From positions 1-64,000 of the IMG/VR virus record IMGVR_UViG_3300020433_000002: DNA of 64,000 bases. One strand, written 5' to 3'. The notes beneath the pieces are model-generated. The model made no database searches. It was not told the origin of the DNA and worked only from the letters and a program-made list of their open reading frames with translations. The stretch is from a virus. Both the position numbers and the translations under genes were made by a program. Each line of letters starts with the position of its first letter. Within the stretch, counting starts at the first letter, position 1. Below are positions 1 through 7,786 of this stretch, in pieces.

Positions 1-2
1 CA

Positions 3-62
3 CTAGACCTAGCATCTGCTGAGTCTTCACAAGTTGCTTTAACAGCACCTTCAATCGGTTAA
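3..62 (+). CDS. psbA: Photosystem II D1 protein, C-terminal end (partial)
   Basis: Only the last 19 codons lie in the window. They read LDLASAESSQVALTAPSIG and then stop, which matches the D1 C-terminus, where processing normally follows Ala in the LDLA segment. The gene begins upstream of the window. It is followed by a terminator and psbD, the usual arrangement in cyanomyoviruses. Phage D1 replaces turned-over host D1 so that photosynthetic electron flow continues during infection. Identification rests on the short C-terminal match and the adjacent psbD. Confidence 0.85.
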   Translation, partial: LDLASAESSQVALTAPSIG

Positions 63-77
63 TAACTTAACTGATAT

Positions 78-83
78 TATAAT
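78..83 (+). promoter_or_regulatory. Possible -10 element overlapping the psbA terminator
   Basis: A perfect TATAAT sits three bases before the 5' arm of the psbA terminator hairpin. No convincing -35 box and no TG extension are visible, so this is weak on its own. Its position would make a transcript start inside the hairpin, allowing psbD transcription to escape termination. Confidence 0.3.
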
Positions 84-85
84 CT

Positions 86-107
86 AGGCACCTTCGGGTG
101 CCTTTTT
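86..107 (+). terminator. Rho-independent terminator after psbA
   Basis: A perfect 7-bp stem AGGCACC / GGTGCCT with a TTCG tetraloop is followed by a run of five T. It lies between the psbA stop (62) and the psbD start (122). Confidence 0.85.
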
Positions 108-121
108 CATCGGAGAAATTA

Positions 122-1201
122 ATGGTAGCATCTACCTTAAAAGCACCTAATTCATTAGGTTGGTTCGATGTTCTTGACGACTGGTTAAAGAGAGACAGAT
201 TTGTATTCATTGGATGGTCTGGTCTTCTTTTATTACCATGTGCCTTTCTATCAATCGGTGGTTGGTTCACAGGAACTACATTCGTTACAAGTTGGTACAC
301 ACATGGTGTTGCATCCTCATATCTTGAGGGTTGTAACTTTTTAACAGCAGCAGTATCCACACCTGCAGACGCAGTGGGTCACAGTCTTCTGTTCCTTTGG
401 GGGCCTGAAGCACAGGGTGACTTCGTTCGTTGGTTACAATTAGGTGGACTATGGAACTTTGTAGCATTACATGGAGTCTTCGGACTTATAGGTTTCATGC
501 TTCGTCAGTTTGAGATTGCAGGTCTTGTAGGGATTCGTCCTTATAATGCATTAGCATTCTCTGCTGTTATCGCAGTCTTCACTAGCATCTTTTTGATCTA
601 TCCTTTAGGTCAACACAGTTGGTTCTTCGCACCTTCATTTGGTGTCGCAGCAATCTTTCGTTATATCTTATTCATTCAAGGTTTCCACAACATTACATTG
701 AATCCATTTCACATGATGGGTGTTGCAGGAATCTTAGGTGGAGCACTACTATGTGCTATTCATGGAGCAACAGTTCAGAATACTTTGTATGAGGACTCCT
801 CCATATACACAGAGGGTAAGATTCAATCTACAACCTTCCGTGCATTCGATCCTACACAGGAAGAAGAAACTTATAGTATGATTACAGCAAACAGATTCTG
901 GTCACAGATATTTGGTATTGCTTTCTCTAACAAAAGATTCTTACACTTCCTTATGTTGTTCGTTCCTGTGATGGGAATGTGGACATCATCTATAGGTATC
1001 GTAGGTCTTGCACTTAACCTCAGAGCATACGATTTTGTATCTCAAGAGATAAGAGCTGCAGAAGATCCAGAGTTTGAAACCTTCTATACTAAGAACATTC
1101 TTCTTAATGAAGGTATGAGAGCATGGATGTCTTCAGTTGACCAACCACATGAGAACTTTGTGTTCCCAGAAGAAGTATTACCAAGAGGTAATGCCTTGTA
1201 A
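122..1201 (+). CDS. psbD: Photosystem II D2 protein
   Basis: A 359-residue D2 reaction-centre protein of the thylakoid membrane. The sequence runs from [15 protein letters not shown] through [12 protein letters not shown] to [12 protein letters not shown]. Canonical residues fall at canonical numbers in the first two thirds: H117, the TyrD residue Y160, H189, the P680 ligand H197 and the iron ligand H214. The second iron ligand is at H275 instead of 268, because about seven extra residues sit in the loop around 226-237. The ATG at 122 is chosen because GGAG lies at 112-115 and because an in-frame GTG at 98 falls inside the psbA terminator. A terminator follows. Confidence 0.97.
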   Translation: MVASTLKAPNSLGWFDVLDDWLKRDRFVFIGWSGLLLLPCAFLSIGGWFTGTTFVTSWYTHGVASSYLEGCNFLTAAVSTPADAVGHSLLFLWGPEAQGDFVRWLQLGGLWNFVALHGVFGLIGFMLRQFEIAGLVGIRPYNALAFSAVIAVFTSIFLIYPLGQHSWFFAPSFGVAAIFRYILFIQGFHNITLNPFHMMGVAGILGGALLCAIHGATVQNTLYEDSSIYTEGKIQSTTFRAFDPTQEEETYSMITANRFWSQIFGIAFSNKRFLHFLMLFVPVMGMWTSSIGIVGLALNLRAYDFVSQEIRAAEDPEFETFYTKNILLNEGMRAWMSSVDQPHENFVFPEEVLPRGNAL

Positions 1202-1214
1202 TTTACATAATATA

Positions 1215-1223
1215 TGTTATAAT
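1215..1223 (+). promoter_or_regulatory. Extended -10 promoter overlapping psbD terminator
   Basis: TGTTATAAT matches the TGnTATAAT extended -10 consensus, which can work without a -35 box. Initiation about seven bases downstream would fall inside the terminator hairpin and remove its 5' arm. It would drive the gene at 1249. Confidence 0.4.
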
Positions 1224-1248
1224 GAGGGTCAAACGGCCCTCTTTTTTT
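1224..1248 (+). terminator. Rho-independent terminator after psbD
   Basis: The stem GAGGGTC / GGCCCTC has 7 bp including one G-T pair, an AAAC loop and a seven-T tail. It ends immediately before the ATG at 1249. Confidence 0.8.
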
Positions 1249-1761
1249 ATGCTTATATGGAATGACAATATAAAAATTCCTGAGGAACACAAAGATCGTA
1301 TTTTAAATAGAATACAAGAATCATATAGAGATAAAAGAAAATTCTTTACATCACATTCTATGAGTGATAGAAGGTTTGCTGATTTATTAGTTCCTTTCTA
1401 TACAAAAGTCATTGAGAATATGATGAGGGATTTAGGACTCTATAAAAATACTACATATGGTTTTAATCTTTGGGTTCAAATGTATAATTCAGAGAGCACT
1501 ACTCATCCACCTCATTCACATTATGGAATAGGTGGTGCTGAGATAATATCCTTTACTCATATTATTAATGCGTCAAAAAATAAATGTTTTTATTTTTTAG
1601 ATGATCATGGAGATAAAATATATCCAGATCATCAAGAAAGTGGAGACATATTTGCATGGCCATCATGGTTAATACACGGAGTAGATAAGGTGCAAGAACC
1701 AAACTTGAATAGGTTAATTGTAGCAGGAAATGTTGCTTTGGAAACATATTCAAACCCTTGA
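1249..1761 (+). CDS. 2OG-Fe(II) oxygenase-like protein
   Basis: A 170-residue protein with features of the small phage 2-oxoglutarate/Fe(II) dioxygenase-like families: a histidine cluster at H86/H89/H91 (THPPHSHYG), a distal SWLIHG histidine at H143 and an arginine at R155 in a terminal beta-strand. Such enzymes hydroxylate or oxidise a substrate using Fe(II), O2 and 2-oxoglutarate; no substrate can be assigned. The ATG at 1249 directly follows the psbD terminator. An in-frame ATG at 1222 would sit in the terminator stem and is rejected. No clear ribosome-binding site is visible. It is one of four such proteins in the window. Confidence 0.6.
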   Translation: MLIWNDNIKIPEEHKDRILNRIQESYRDKRKFFTSHSMSDRRFADLLVPFYTKVIENMMRDLGLYKNTTYGFNLWVQMYNSESTTHPPHSHYGIGGAEIISFTHIINASKNKCFYFLDDHGDKIYPDHQESGDIFAWPSWLIHGVDKVQEPNLNRLIVAGNVALETYSNP

Positions 1762-1767
1762 TAAATA
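1761..1767 (+). promoter_or_regulatory. T4-like late promoter motif
   Basis: ATAAATA overlaps the end of the preceding gene, 22 nt upstream of the ATG at 1789, matching the late-promoter motif found before many virion genes here. Confidence 0.45.
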
Positions 1768-1788
1768 ATTTTAAATTCAAATTTACCC

Positions 1789-1947
1789 ATGAAAGATTTC
1801 AATATCTTACTTAGAAAATACCAGTTAAAAGTTTACAATCGTATTGCCGATAAATTAGAGCAACGTCTTGCAGGTGTTATTGCAACAAAGCAAAAGTTAG
1901 CAGAGCAGATAGAAAGAGATAAATGTATTGATGAGATTACTAGATAA
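1789..1947 (+). CDS. Small hypothetical protein, 52 aa
   Basis: A short charged, probably helical protein (starts MKDFNILLRKYQLKVYNRI, ends DKCIDEITR). I do not recognise the family. Support comes from context: an ATAAATA motif lies upstream and its stop codon overlaps the start of the next gene (TAATG), a coupling seen throughout this region. The regular spacing of Leu, Ile and Ala around a Lys/Glu-rich stretch is compatible with a short coiled coil. Confidence 0.55.
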   Translation: MKDFNILLRKYQLKVYNRIADKLEQRLAGVIATKQKLAEQIERDKCIDEITR

Positions 1948-2375
1948 TGGACTTCGATTTCTATAACGATGAACATTTACAATCCGCACATCTTTTTCTG
2001 GTGAAAAGGATTTGTAGAGTTTGTGGTGTAGAAAAAGATTTAGTCACAGATTTTTACAAATGTCGTAAAGATCCAACATTAGAATCATCTTATGCATACG
2101 AATGTAAATCATGTGCTATAGTTAGAAACAAAAACAATTATTATAAAAAAAGAATGGATAAAATTGATACGCAAGCAATGTCTTATGGAACTGGTAAAGG
2201 AGATGGGACAAGTATTGAAGAACAACGTGCTGCTATCCCAGATTATATACCAAAAAAGTTAAACATCATAACAGATGAACTTAAGGTAGAACTGAAGGAA
2301 CTCATTAATGAAGTTTTAGATGAAAGGGAAACTGAAAAAAAACTAAATGGCCCATATGACTTTCCAGAAGTATGA
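1947..2375 (+). CDS. Zinc-ribbon-like hypothetical protein
   Basis: A 142-residue protein with two CxxC knuckles in the first third (RICRVCGVEKD, and YECKSCAIVRNK about 30 residues later), which probably bind one zinc ion. Similar four-cysteine N-terminal modules occur in small cyanophage proteins related to HNH nucleases, but no HNH histidines follow, so nuclease activity is not claimed. The C-terminal half is hydrophilic and ends in an acidic/basic helix. It overlaps the genes on both sides by a few bases, suggesting co-translation. DNA or RNA binding is a guess from the zinc ribbon. Confidence 0.7.
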   Translation: MDFDFYNDEHLQSAHLFLVKRICRVCGVEKDLVTDFYKCRKDPTLESSYAYECKSCAIVRNKNNYYKKRMDKIDTQAMSYGTGKGDGTSIEEQRAAIPDYIPKKLNIITDELKVELKELINEVLDERETEKKLNGPYDFPEV

Positions 2376-2512
2376 GCAAAAAACAATACTATGAGTTAGT
2401 CTATAAAGATGGTATGACTCACTCATCATACAATTACAAACTTATAAAAGAAATATGGGAACAAGATAAGGATCTTATATCTCATATGAAACAAAGGGAA
2501 TGTCATGACTAA
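2372..2512 (+). CDS. Small hypothetical protein, 46 aa
   Basis: A short ORF beginning MSKKQYYELVYKDGM. It starts with an ATGA overlap to the preceding stop and its own stop lies inside the next gene. Composition is polar with several aromatic residues; no signal peptide or membrane segment is visible. The family is unknown to me. The overlap pattern on both sides is the main evidence that it is translated. Confidence 0.55.
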   Translation: MSKKQYYELVYKDGMTHSSYNYKLIKEIWEQDKDLISHMKQRECHD

Positions 2513-2741
2513 AGAACAACACGAAGATCGCACATCTTGGAGAAAAGAATACTTAGGAATGAAGGTCGTATCCAAGAGACAAAGAGAACTCTTGGAAGAA
2601 GGGCCTCATTCTCTTAGTCAGAGTTGGTTACTTATGGCAATGCACAATGATTATAAAAAGATGAAGGGGATCAAGGAACCTCCCTATCGAGAGTCTGGAT
2701 ACCAAATAAGTATGAAGGAGTGGTTCAAAACCTATGAGTGA
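2505..2741 (+). CDS. Hypothetical protein, 78 aa
   Basis: A 78-residue basic protein starting [19 protein letters not shown] and ending WFKTYE, with no recognisable catalytic motif or membrane segment. It overlaps the 46-aa gene upstream by 8 bases, and its stop overlaps the gcvP start, so it probably belongs to the same polycistronic unit. No function is proposed. Confidence 0.65.
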   Translation: MTKEQHEDRTSWRKEYLGMKVVSKRQRELLEEGPHSLSQSWLLMAMHNDYKKMKGIKEPPYRESGYQISMKEWFKTYE

Positions 2742-5475
2742 ATTTATTCAAAGACATATCGGTATAACCGATGATCAAAAGAATAGTATGTTGGAAGATT
2801 TAGGTCTTTCTACTATAGAAGATTTAGTAAGAGAAGTAGTACCGACTTCAATTCTACTTCGTGGTGATGATAAATTACCAGAGGGTTGTAGTGAACAACA
2901 GGCACTTGCAGAATTAAAACAAATTGCAGAAAAAAATATTATTAAAAGAAGTCTGATTGGTCAAGGATATTATGGTACAATTACACCACCAGTAATCCTA
3001 AGAAATGTATTTGAGAATCCTGCTTGGTACACTTCTTATACACCATATCAGGCAGAGATATCACAGGGTAGATTAGAAGCACTATTTAATTATCAAACAT
3101 TAATCACAGAACTTACAGGGTTACCAGTATCTAATGCATCATTGTTAGATGAAGGAACGGCAGCTGCTGAAGCAATGATACTAGCACATTCAGTTGGTAA
3201 AGAAGATAGATTTGTAGTTGATAGTAAAGTATTTCCACAAACTTTAAAGGTCTTACAGACGAGAGCAAAACCACTTGGTATTAAAATAGTATTGGTTGAT
3301 TTTGATGGATCAATACCACTAGCAGAATTAAAGAGTGCGTTTGGAGTCCTAGTACAACTACCCAATAGTCATGGTACTTTAAAACATCGTGATGGTTTAA
3401 TTACAGCATGTGATGTATGTAAGTGTATGAAGATTGCGATTGTTGATCCTTTAGCACAGGTTCTAATGAAACCTGTAGGAGAGATGGGATTTGATATTGC
3501 TGTTGGTAGTATGCAGAGGTTCGGAGTTCCTATGGGATTTGGAGGCCCTCATGCAGCATTTTTTGCAACCACTGAGAAATATAAACGTAAGATTCCTGGA
3601 CGTATTGTAGGACAGTCGGTAGATACCCAAGGTAATAAAGCACTACGGCTAGCGTTACAAACAAGGGAACAACACATAAGACGAGACAAAGCAACATCCA
3701 ATATATGTACTGCTCAAGCACTCCTCGCAAATATGGCAGGTTTTTACGCTGCTTACCACGGTGCGGAAGGTCTGAAAAAAATAGCAACCAGAGTATTAAA
3801 ATATAGACAGACGTTACTACTAGCATTGAAATGGTGTGGAATAGAAACAGATGAATCAGAAGGATTTGATACTGTAAGATTTAAAACCTCGATTACTTTA
3901 GAGAATTTTAATGTAAATTACGAAGATGGTTGGTGCATCTTATCATTAGATGAGTGTACTACATTAGATGAATTGCATCAAATCATTGATTCTCAAGTTG
4001 ATTTTCCTAATAAAGCAGATACTATTGATCATGTTTTAGATGCTGTAGGAGAATATAAGTGGACAACAATTCCTGTAAGAAAAGGAAAGTGGTTAACTCA
4101 AGAAGTATTTAACAAGTATCATAGTGAAACTGATATGATGAGATACATTCATGAGTTAGTCTCTAAAGATTTCTCATTAGTGAATGGTATGATACCACTT
4201 GGTAGTTGCACTATGAAATTAAATGCAGCTGCAGAACTGATGCCAGTTTCATGGCCTGAGTTTGCAAACATACATCCATTTGCACCAAAGGGTCAAACGC
4301 AGGGTTATCTAAAAATTATAGACGATCTGCAGAAATGGTTATGTGATATCACAGGGTTTGATTCTATATCATTACAACCAAATGCAGGTTCGCAAGGTGA
4401 GTATGCAGGTCTTCTTGCAATACAAGAATACCATAAAAGTCGTGGAGATACAAAGAGAAATGTATGTTTGATTCCTACAAGTGCTCATGGAACTAATCCT
4501 GCAAGTGCAGTTATGGCTGGTATGGAAATAGTTCCTATCAAATGTGATGATGATGGTAACATTGATCTAAAAGATTTAGAGAAGCAAGCACTCATGAACA
4601 TGCTTGAGTTGTCTTGTATCATGATCACATATCCATCAACTCATGGTGTGTTTGAACCAACTATTAAAGACATCTGTAAAATCGTACATGAGAATGGTGG
4701 TCAGGTATATCTTGATGGAGCAAATCTAAATGCACAGGTAGGACTAGCAAAACCTGGTAAATATGGTGCAGATGTATGTCATCTTAATTTACATAAGACA
4801 TTTTGTATTCCTCATGGTGGTGGTGGGCCAGGTGTTGGGCCAATTGGAGTTGCATCACATCTCACACCCTTTATAAATCAAAGAGTATCGGCATCTAAAT
4901 TTGGTAGTGCAAGTATTCTTCCTATCAGTTGGATGTATATAAGAATGATGGGTGGAGAAGGACTTCGTAAAGCAAGTGAGATATCACTTCTTTCTGCAAA
5001 CTGGTTAGCACATAAAATAGATGATTCATTTAATGTATTATATAAAGGTGCAAATGGAAGAGTTGCCCATGAGTGTATCTTTGATGTTCGATCAATGCCC
5101 GTAACAGCAGAGGATGTTGCAAAGAGATTGATGGACTATGGTTTCCATGCTCCTACACTATCTTGGCCAGTTACAAATACTATGATGGTGGAACCTACAG
5201 AATCAGAGTCACTTGATGAGTTACAAAGGTTTGTAGATGCTATGAAAGAAATAAGAAGGGAAATTTATACTCAAAAGGAAATATTACAAAACGCACCACA
5301 TACAGCAAGGGTTGTCTGTTCAGACAAATGGGTGTATAATTATAGCCGTGAGCAAGCAGCATACCCTGTAGATCAAACTAATAAGTTCTGGCCTGCAGTA
5401 TCACGAATTGATAATGTTTACGGTGATCGTAATTTAGTATGCTCTTGTGCATCTTACTTCGATGAAACTACATGA
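2734..5475 (+). CDS. gcvP: Glycine dehydrogenase (decarboxylating), glycine cleavage P protein
   Basis: A 913-residue, full-length P protein (bacterial homologues are about 950 residues). It is a PLP enzyme that decarboxylates glycine and passes the aminomethyl group to lipoylated H protein, ultimately giving methylene-THF, CO2, NH3 and NADH. Visible family signatures are the N-terminal [20 protein letters not shown] opening the second half, [17 protein letters not shown], and the PLP lysine K688 in [18 protein letters not shown]. No T, H or L protein is encoded in the window, so host partners would be needed. It overlaps purN by four bases (ATGA), implying coupled expression of two one-carbon enzymes. 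No frameshift or missing core segment is seen. Confidence 0.96.
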   Translation: MSEFIQRHIGITDDQKNSMLEDLGLSTIEDLVREVVPTSILLRGDDKLPEGCSEQQALAELKQIAEKNIIKRSLIGQGYYGTITPPVILRNVFENPAWYTSYTPYQAEISQGRLEALFNYQTLITELTGLPVSNASLLDEGTAAAEAMILAHSVGKEDRFVVDSKVFPQTLKVLQTRAKPLGIKIVLVDFDGSIPLAELKSAFGVLVQLPNSHGTLKHRDGLITACDVCKCMKIAIVDPLAQVLMKPVGEMGFDIAVGSMQRFGVPMGFGGPHAAFFATTEKYKRKIPGRIVGQSVDTQGNKALRLALQTREQHIRRDKATSNICTAQALLANMAGFYAAYHGAEGLKKIATRVLKYRQTLLLALKWCGIETDESEGFDTVRFKTSITLENFNVNYEDGWCILSLDECTTLDELHQIIDSQVDFPNKADTIDHVLDAVGEYKWTTIPVRKGKWLTQEVFNKYHSETDMMRYIHELVSKDFSLVNGMIPLGSCTMKLNAAAELMPVSWPEFANIHPFAPKGQTQGYLKIIDDLQKWLCDITGFDSISLQPNAGSQGEYAGLLAIQEYHKSRGDTKRNVCLIPTSAHGTNPASAVMAGMEIVPIKCDDDGNIDLKDLEKQALMNMLELSCIMITYPSTHGVFEPTIKDICKIVHENGGQVYLDGANLNAQVGLAKPGKYGADVCHLNLHKTFCIPHGGGGPGVGPIGVASHLTPFINQRVSASKFGSASILPISWMYIRMMGGEGLRKASEISLLSANWLAHKIDDSFNVLYKGANGRVAHECIFDVRSMPVTAEDVAKRLMDYGFHAPTLSWPVTNTMMVEPTESESLDELQRFVDAMKEIRREIYTQKEILQNAPHTARVVCSDKWVYNYSREQAAYPVDQTNKFWPAVSRIDNVYGDRNLVCSCASYFDETT

Positions 5476-6008
5476 GATTAGCAGTCTTATGTTCTGGTAA
5501 CGGAACTAACTTTGAAAACATTTTGAGGTCTTGTTGGGAAGACGAAGTTGTTATTATGATCCACAACAAAAAAAATTGTGGTGCTGTTAAGAGAGCAAAC
5601 AAATTTGGTATCCCACATTGTTTTATTGAACATGAGGATGAAGACCTAATGATTATGACTCTTAAAGCAATGGATGTTGATCTTATTATACTCGCAGGGT
5701 ATATGAGAATCCTATCTAAGAAATTTGTAGATTCTTTTGATAAGATCATAAATGTTCATCCCTCATTACTACCAAAGTATAAAGGGTTAAATACAGTACA
5801 ACGAGCCTTAGATGCAGGGGATACTGTTGTAGGGTGTACCGTACACTACGTAACAGAAGAACTTGACTCTGGTGATATAATATACCAAGGGCTAGTTGAT
5901 GTTGAACCCAATGATACTGTTAAAACTTTAACAAAAAAAATTCAACGACAAGAATACTCAATTTTACCTGAGGCAATTAGACTAATTAAAAACCATGCAA
6001 ATACCTGA
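5472..6008 (+). CDS. purN: Phosphoribosylglycinamide formyltransferase (GART)
   Basis: A 178-residue PurN that transfers a formyl group from 10-formyl-THF to GAR in step three of purine synthesis. The N-terminal SGNGTN loop binds the nucleotide phosphate. The catalytic triad corresponding to E. coli N106/H108/D144 is seen at N94, H96 ([13 protein letters not shown]) and D132 (EELDSGD), with identical spacing. It is slightly shorter than typical PurN (about 200 residues). Translation is coupled to gcvP through an ATGA overlap and it overlaps the next gene by 14 bases. Purine-pathway genes are common in cyanophages; pairing with gcvP is the unusual part. Confidence 0.95.
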   Translation: MRLAVLCSGNGTNFENILRSCWEDEVVIMIHNKKNCGAVKRANKFGIPHCFIEHEDEDLMIMTLKAMDVDLIILAGYMRILSKKFVDSFDKIINVHPSLLPKYKGLNTVQRALDAGDTVVGCTVHYVTEELDSGDIIYQGLVDVEPNDTVKTLTKKIQRQEYSILPEAIRLIKNHANT

Positions 6009-6660
6009 TACACCTGAAGCGGCTAAATTAAGTCCTGAACAAAGAGAACTTATCTCTAAGGCTAAATCAAAAAGAGATATTGGAGGAGTTGATTATATAT
6101 TTCCTGTTCCAATATATGTTAACTATATTGATAATTATCAAGAGATTCAAGATGAGTTACTAACTGGTGTTAGTCATTGTGATTTTGGAATGCATCCTAA
6201 TTGGGGTCATACTCACTTCTTATCTGATGTTACTTTTGATCAACATTTTGTAAATGATAATAGATGTGATAAATTTAAGGAAGAATTAGACTGGCATGTT
6301 CGAAAGTATGCTAAAGAATCTGGTATGGTGGATCAACACTCAATAGATAAGTTTGATTACGATCTTAAAGATTCATGGGTTGCTCTTTTTAAAAAACATA
6401 ACTATGCACACATACACTCACATGGTGAAGCTGATATATCAGGTGTGTATTATATTCAAACTCCACCAAAAACCACACAGAATGTAGGTAAAATTTTCTT
6501 TCAAGATGATAGAATGTCTCAAGAAAGAAGTGTTGAAATTCCTTCTGATCAAGGAGTTATCATACTATTTCCTGGCTACTTAAAGCATGGAGTACAAACA
6601 AATATAAGCGACATAGAACGTCTTAGTTTATCCTTTAACATTAAAATTAAAAAGAAATGA
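5995..6660 (+). CDS. 2OG-Fe(II) oxygenase family protein (TIGR02466-like)
   Basis: A 221-residue protein of the phage/marine 2OG-Fe(II) oxygenase group with the order HSHGEADISGVYYIQTP, then a FFQDDR loop, VIILFPGYLKHGVQTN and RLSLSFNI. Likely metal ligands are in the H139/H141/H143-D147 cluster plus H198, with R209 for the 2-oxoglutarate carboxylate. The target is unknown. It overlaps purN by 14 bases and the next membrane-protein gene by four bases, so it is in the gcvP operon. Confidence 0.8.
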   Translation: MQIPDTPEAAKLSPEQRELISKAKSKRDIGGVDYIFPVPIYVNYIDNYQEIQDELLTGVSHCDFGMHPNWGHTHFLSDVTFDQHFVNDNRCDKFKEELDWHVRKYAKESGMVDQHSIDKFDYDLKDSWVALFKKHNYAHIHSHGEADISGVYYIQTPPKTTQNVGKIFFQDDRMSQERSVEIPSDQGVIILFPGYLKHGVQTNISDIERLSLSFNIKIKKK

Positions 6661-6923
6661 TTTCATTTTTACTTTTCAGTGCAAGTCTTCTTAATTTTGC
6701 ATTTTATATCTTTGCAATAGGTTTTGTTATTGCATTAGTTTTAGAACAATTTGTGAGAAGAACAGACAATGAGAGGAACCTCTACATAGTAGAAACAAAT
6801 AGAAAATATCTATGGAGACAAACATGGATAGTTAATATCAATTGGTTTGCATGCAATGTAGGTTTGTATTTTTTTGTAAGGAATTTACAATCACCTGTAG
6901 ATACTTTTTGGAACGGGATTTAA
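6657..6923 (+). CDS. Small membrane protein, 88 aa
   Basis: Begins with a long hydrophobic segment (about residues 2-30, rich in Phe, Leu, Ile and Ala) followed by a charged loop with VRRTDNERN, and a second hydrophobic stretch around residues 57-74. This predicts two transmembrane spans. It starts with an ATGA overlap to the oxygenase gene. I recognise no family; an inner- or thylakoid-membrane location is inferred from hydrophobicity only. Confidence 0.65.
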   Translation: MISFLLFSASLLNFAFYIFAIGFVIALVLEQFVRRTDNERNLYIVETNRKYLWRQTWIVNINWFACNVGLYFFVRNLQSPVDTFWNGI

Positions 6924-6924
6924 C

Positions 6925-7011
6925 ATGAACAACATCGGATTAGAAATAGTTTTCTGGACTGTATTATCAGTTTACTTATTAGCAAAAGCAGGAGTCTTTA
7001 AGAAGAGATGA
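6925..7011 (+). CDS. Single-span membrane peptide, 28 aa
   Basis: A 28-codon ORF (begins MNNIGLEIVFWTVLSVYLL, ends GVFKKR) that forms one transmembrane helix followed by a positively charged tail. It starts one base after the previous stop and its own stop overlaps the next ATG (ATGA). The size resembles small photosystem or cytochrome subunits, but I see no match to PsbI, PsbT, PetG or PetN. Evidence is context and composition only. Confidence 0.5.
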   Translation: MNNIGLEIVFWTVLSVYLLAKAGVFKKR

Positions 7012-7238
7012 AGTTAACACAAGAGATGATTGACGAGATCCAAAGACTCATGGAACATACCAAGAAAGATGGTAGTATGAATTGGGTTGATGGTGAAGAA
7101 ATAGAAATTAATTTAGCAGGTACATTTGCTGCTGATAGATTTATTGTTATCAACAATAGATCCAAGAAACCTTGGGAACCATCAAAACCTCATCCCAGAT
7201 TTGATTACGAAAAAGGAGAGTTTATAAAAGATGAATGA
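7008..7238 (+). CDS. Hypothetical protein, 76 aa
   Basis: A 76-residue soluble protein (starts MKLTQEMIDEIQRLMEHTKK). An N-terminal helix is followed by a strand-rich part containing FIVINNRSKKPWEPSKPHP. No catalytic motif is recognised. It is coupled by overlap on both sides within the gcvP-containing run of genes. Confidence 0.65.
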   Translation: MKLTQEMIDEIQRLMEHTKKDGSMNWVDGEEIEINLAGTFAADRFIVINNRSKKPWEPSKPHPRFDYEKGEFIKDE

Positions 7239-7368
7239 AGAGGAAATCGTGCAATTAATTAAAAATCTTGCAGAAGAGTTAGGAGGTACTACAACTCAGT
7301 TGACTAGGGCTAATAGTCAGGGTAGATCATCTAAGGTAATAGAAATAGAATACGATATAGAAGTATAA
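7231..7368 (+). CDS. Small hypothetical protein, 45 aa
   Basis: A short acidic ORF (begins MNEEEIVQLIKNLAEELGG, ends IEIEYDIEV). The start overlaps the previous gene by eight bases. No family is recognised. It is the last member of the overlapping run before a gap of 44 bases and the HNH gene. Confidence 0.55.
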   Translation: MNEEEIVQLIKNLAEELGGTTTQLTRANSQGRSSKVIEIEYDIEV

Positions 7369-7412
7369 GAAAATATTAAATTTATAATATAATACAAAAG
7401 TCGCAATCCTGT

Positions 7413-7733
7413 ATGGAAATTTTATCTTCTCCTCAAGCATATGTTTTTAATTTACACACAACAAGTTCGGCAGAAGCAAAAAGAATATGGAGGAGAAAGA
7501 TAAAAGAAAGGTGGAATTGGGAATGTGCCTATTGTGGTTCTGATGAGAACATTACAATAGACCACGTAACTCCACGCTGTAAAGGTGGCCAAGATACCAT
7601 AGGAAATATGGTGTCGTGCTGTAATAAATGTAATCAAAGTAAATCACATACTCTTTGGGAAGAATGGTATTTTTCTCAGGAGTTTTTTAGTTTAGAACGG
7701 TATGCAAAAATCAAGGAAATGCAACTTGGATAA
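7413..7733 (+). CDS. HNH endonuclease
   Basis: A 106-residue free-standing HNH nuclease with the ordered elements C38xxC41, the catalytic DH pair at D50-H51 (TIDHVTPRCKGG), N65, and C70xxC73-N. The two CxxC pairs form the zinc site and the histidine pair with a metal cleaves DNA. It sits alone between the metabolic cluster and the late structural genes. Small HNH genes in T4-like phages are often mobile or homing nucleases, but no intron or recognition site can be seen. TATAAT-like sequences around 7383-7393 lie upstream without a -35 box. Its stop overlaps the late promoter for the fibre genes. Confidence 0.85.
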   Translation: MEILSSPQAYVFNLHTTSSAEAKRIWRRKIKERWNWECAYCGSDENITIDHVTPRCKGGQDTIGNMVSCCNKCNQSKSHTLWEEWYFSQEFFSLERYAKIKEMQLG

Positions 7734-7736
7734 ATA
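7730..7736 (+). promoter_or_regulatory. T4-like late promoter
   Basis: ATAAATA (preceded by GG) lies 50 nt before the ATG at 7787, heading the large block of structural genes. Confidence 0.6.
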
Positions 7737-7786
7737 ACTGAAGGCAGTATATACTGTTCTTTTTCTGGTACATACCGATAATATAA

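Noticed and set aside
98-121. Upstream in-frame GTG start for psbD
   Set aside because: It falls inside the psbA terminator hairpin; the ATG at 122 has a well-placed GGAG and restores canonical D2 numbering.
1222-1248. Upstream ATG for the 2OG oxygenase gene
   Set aside because: The extra nine codons are encoded by the psbD terminator stem and T-run.
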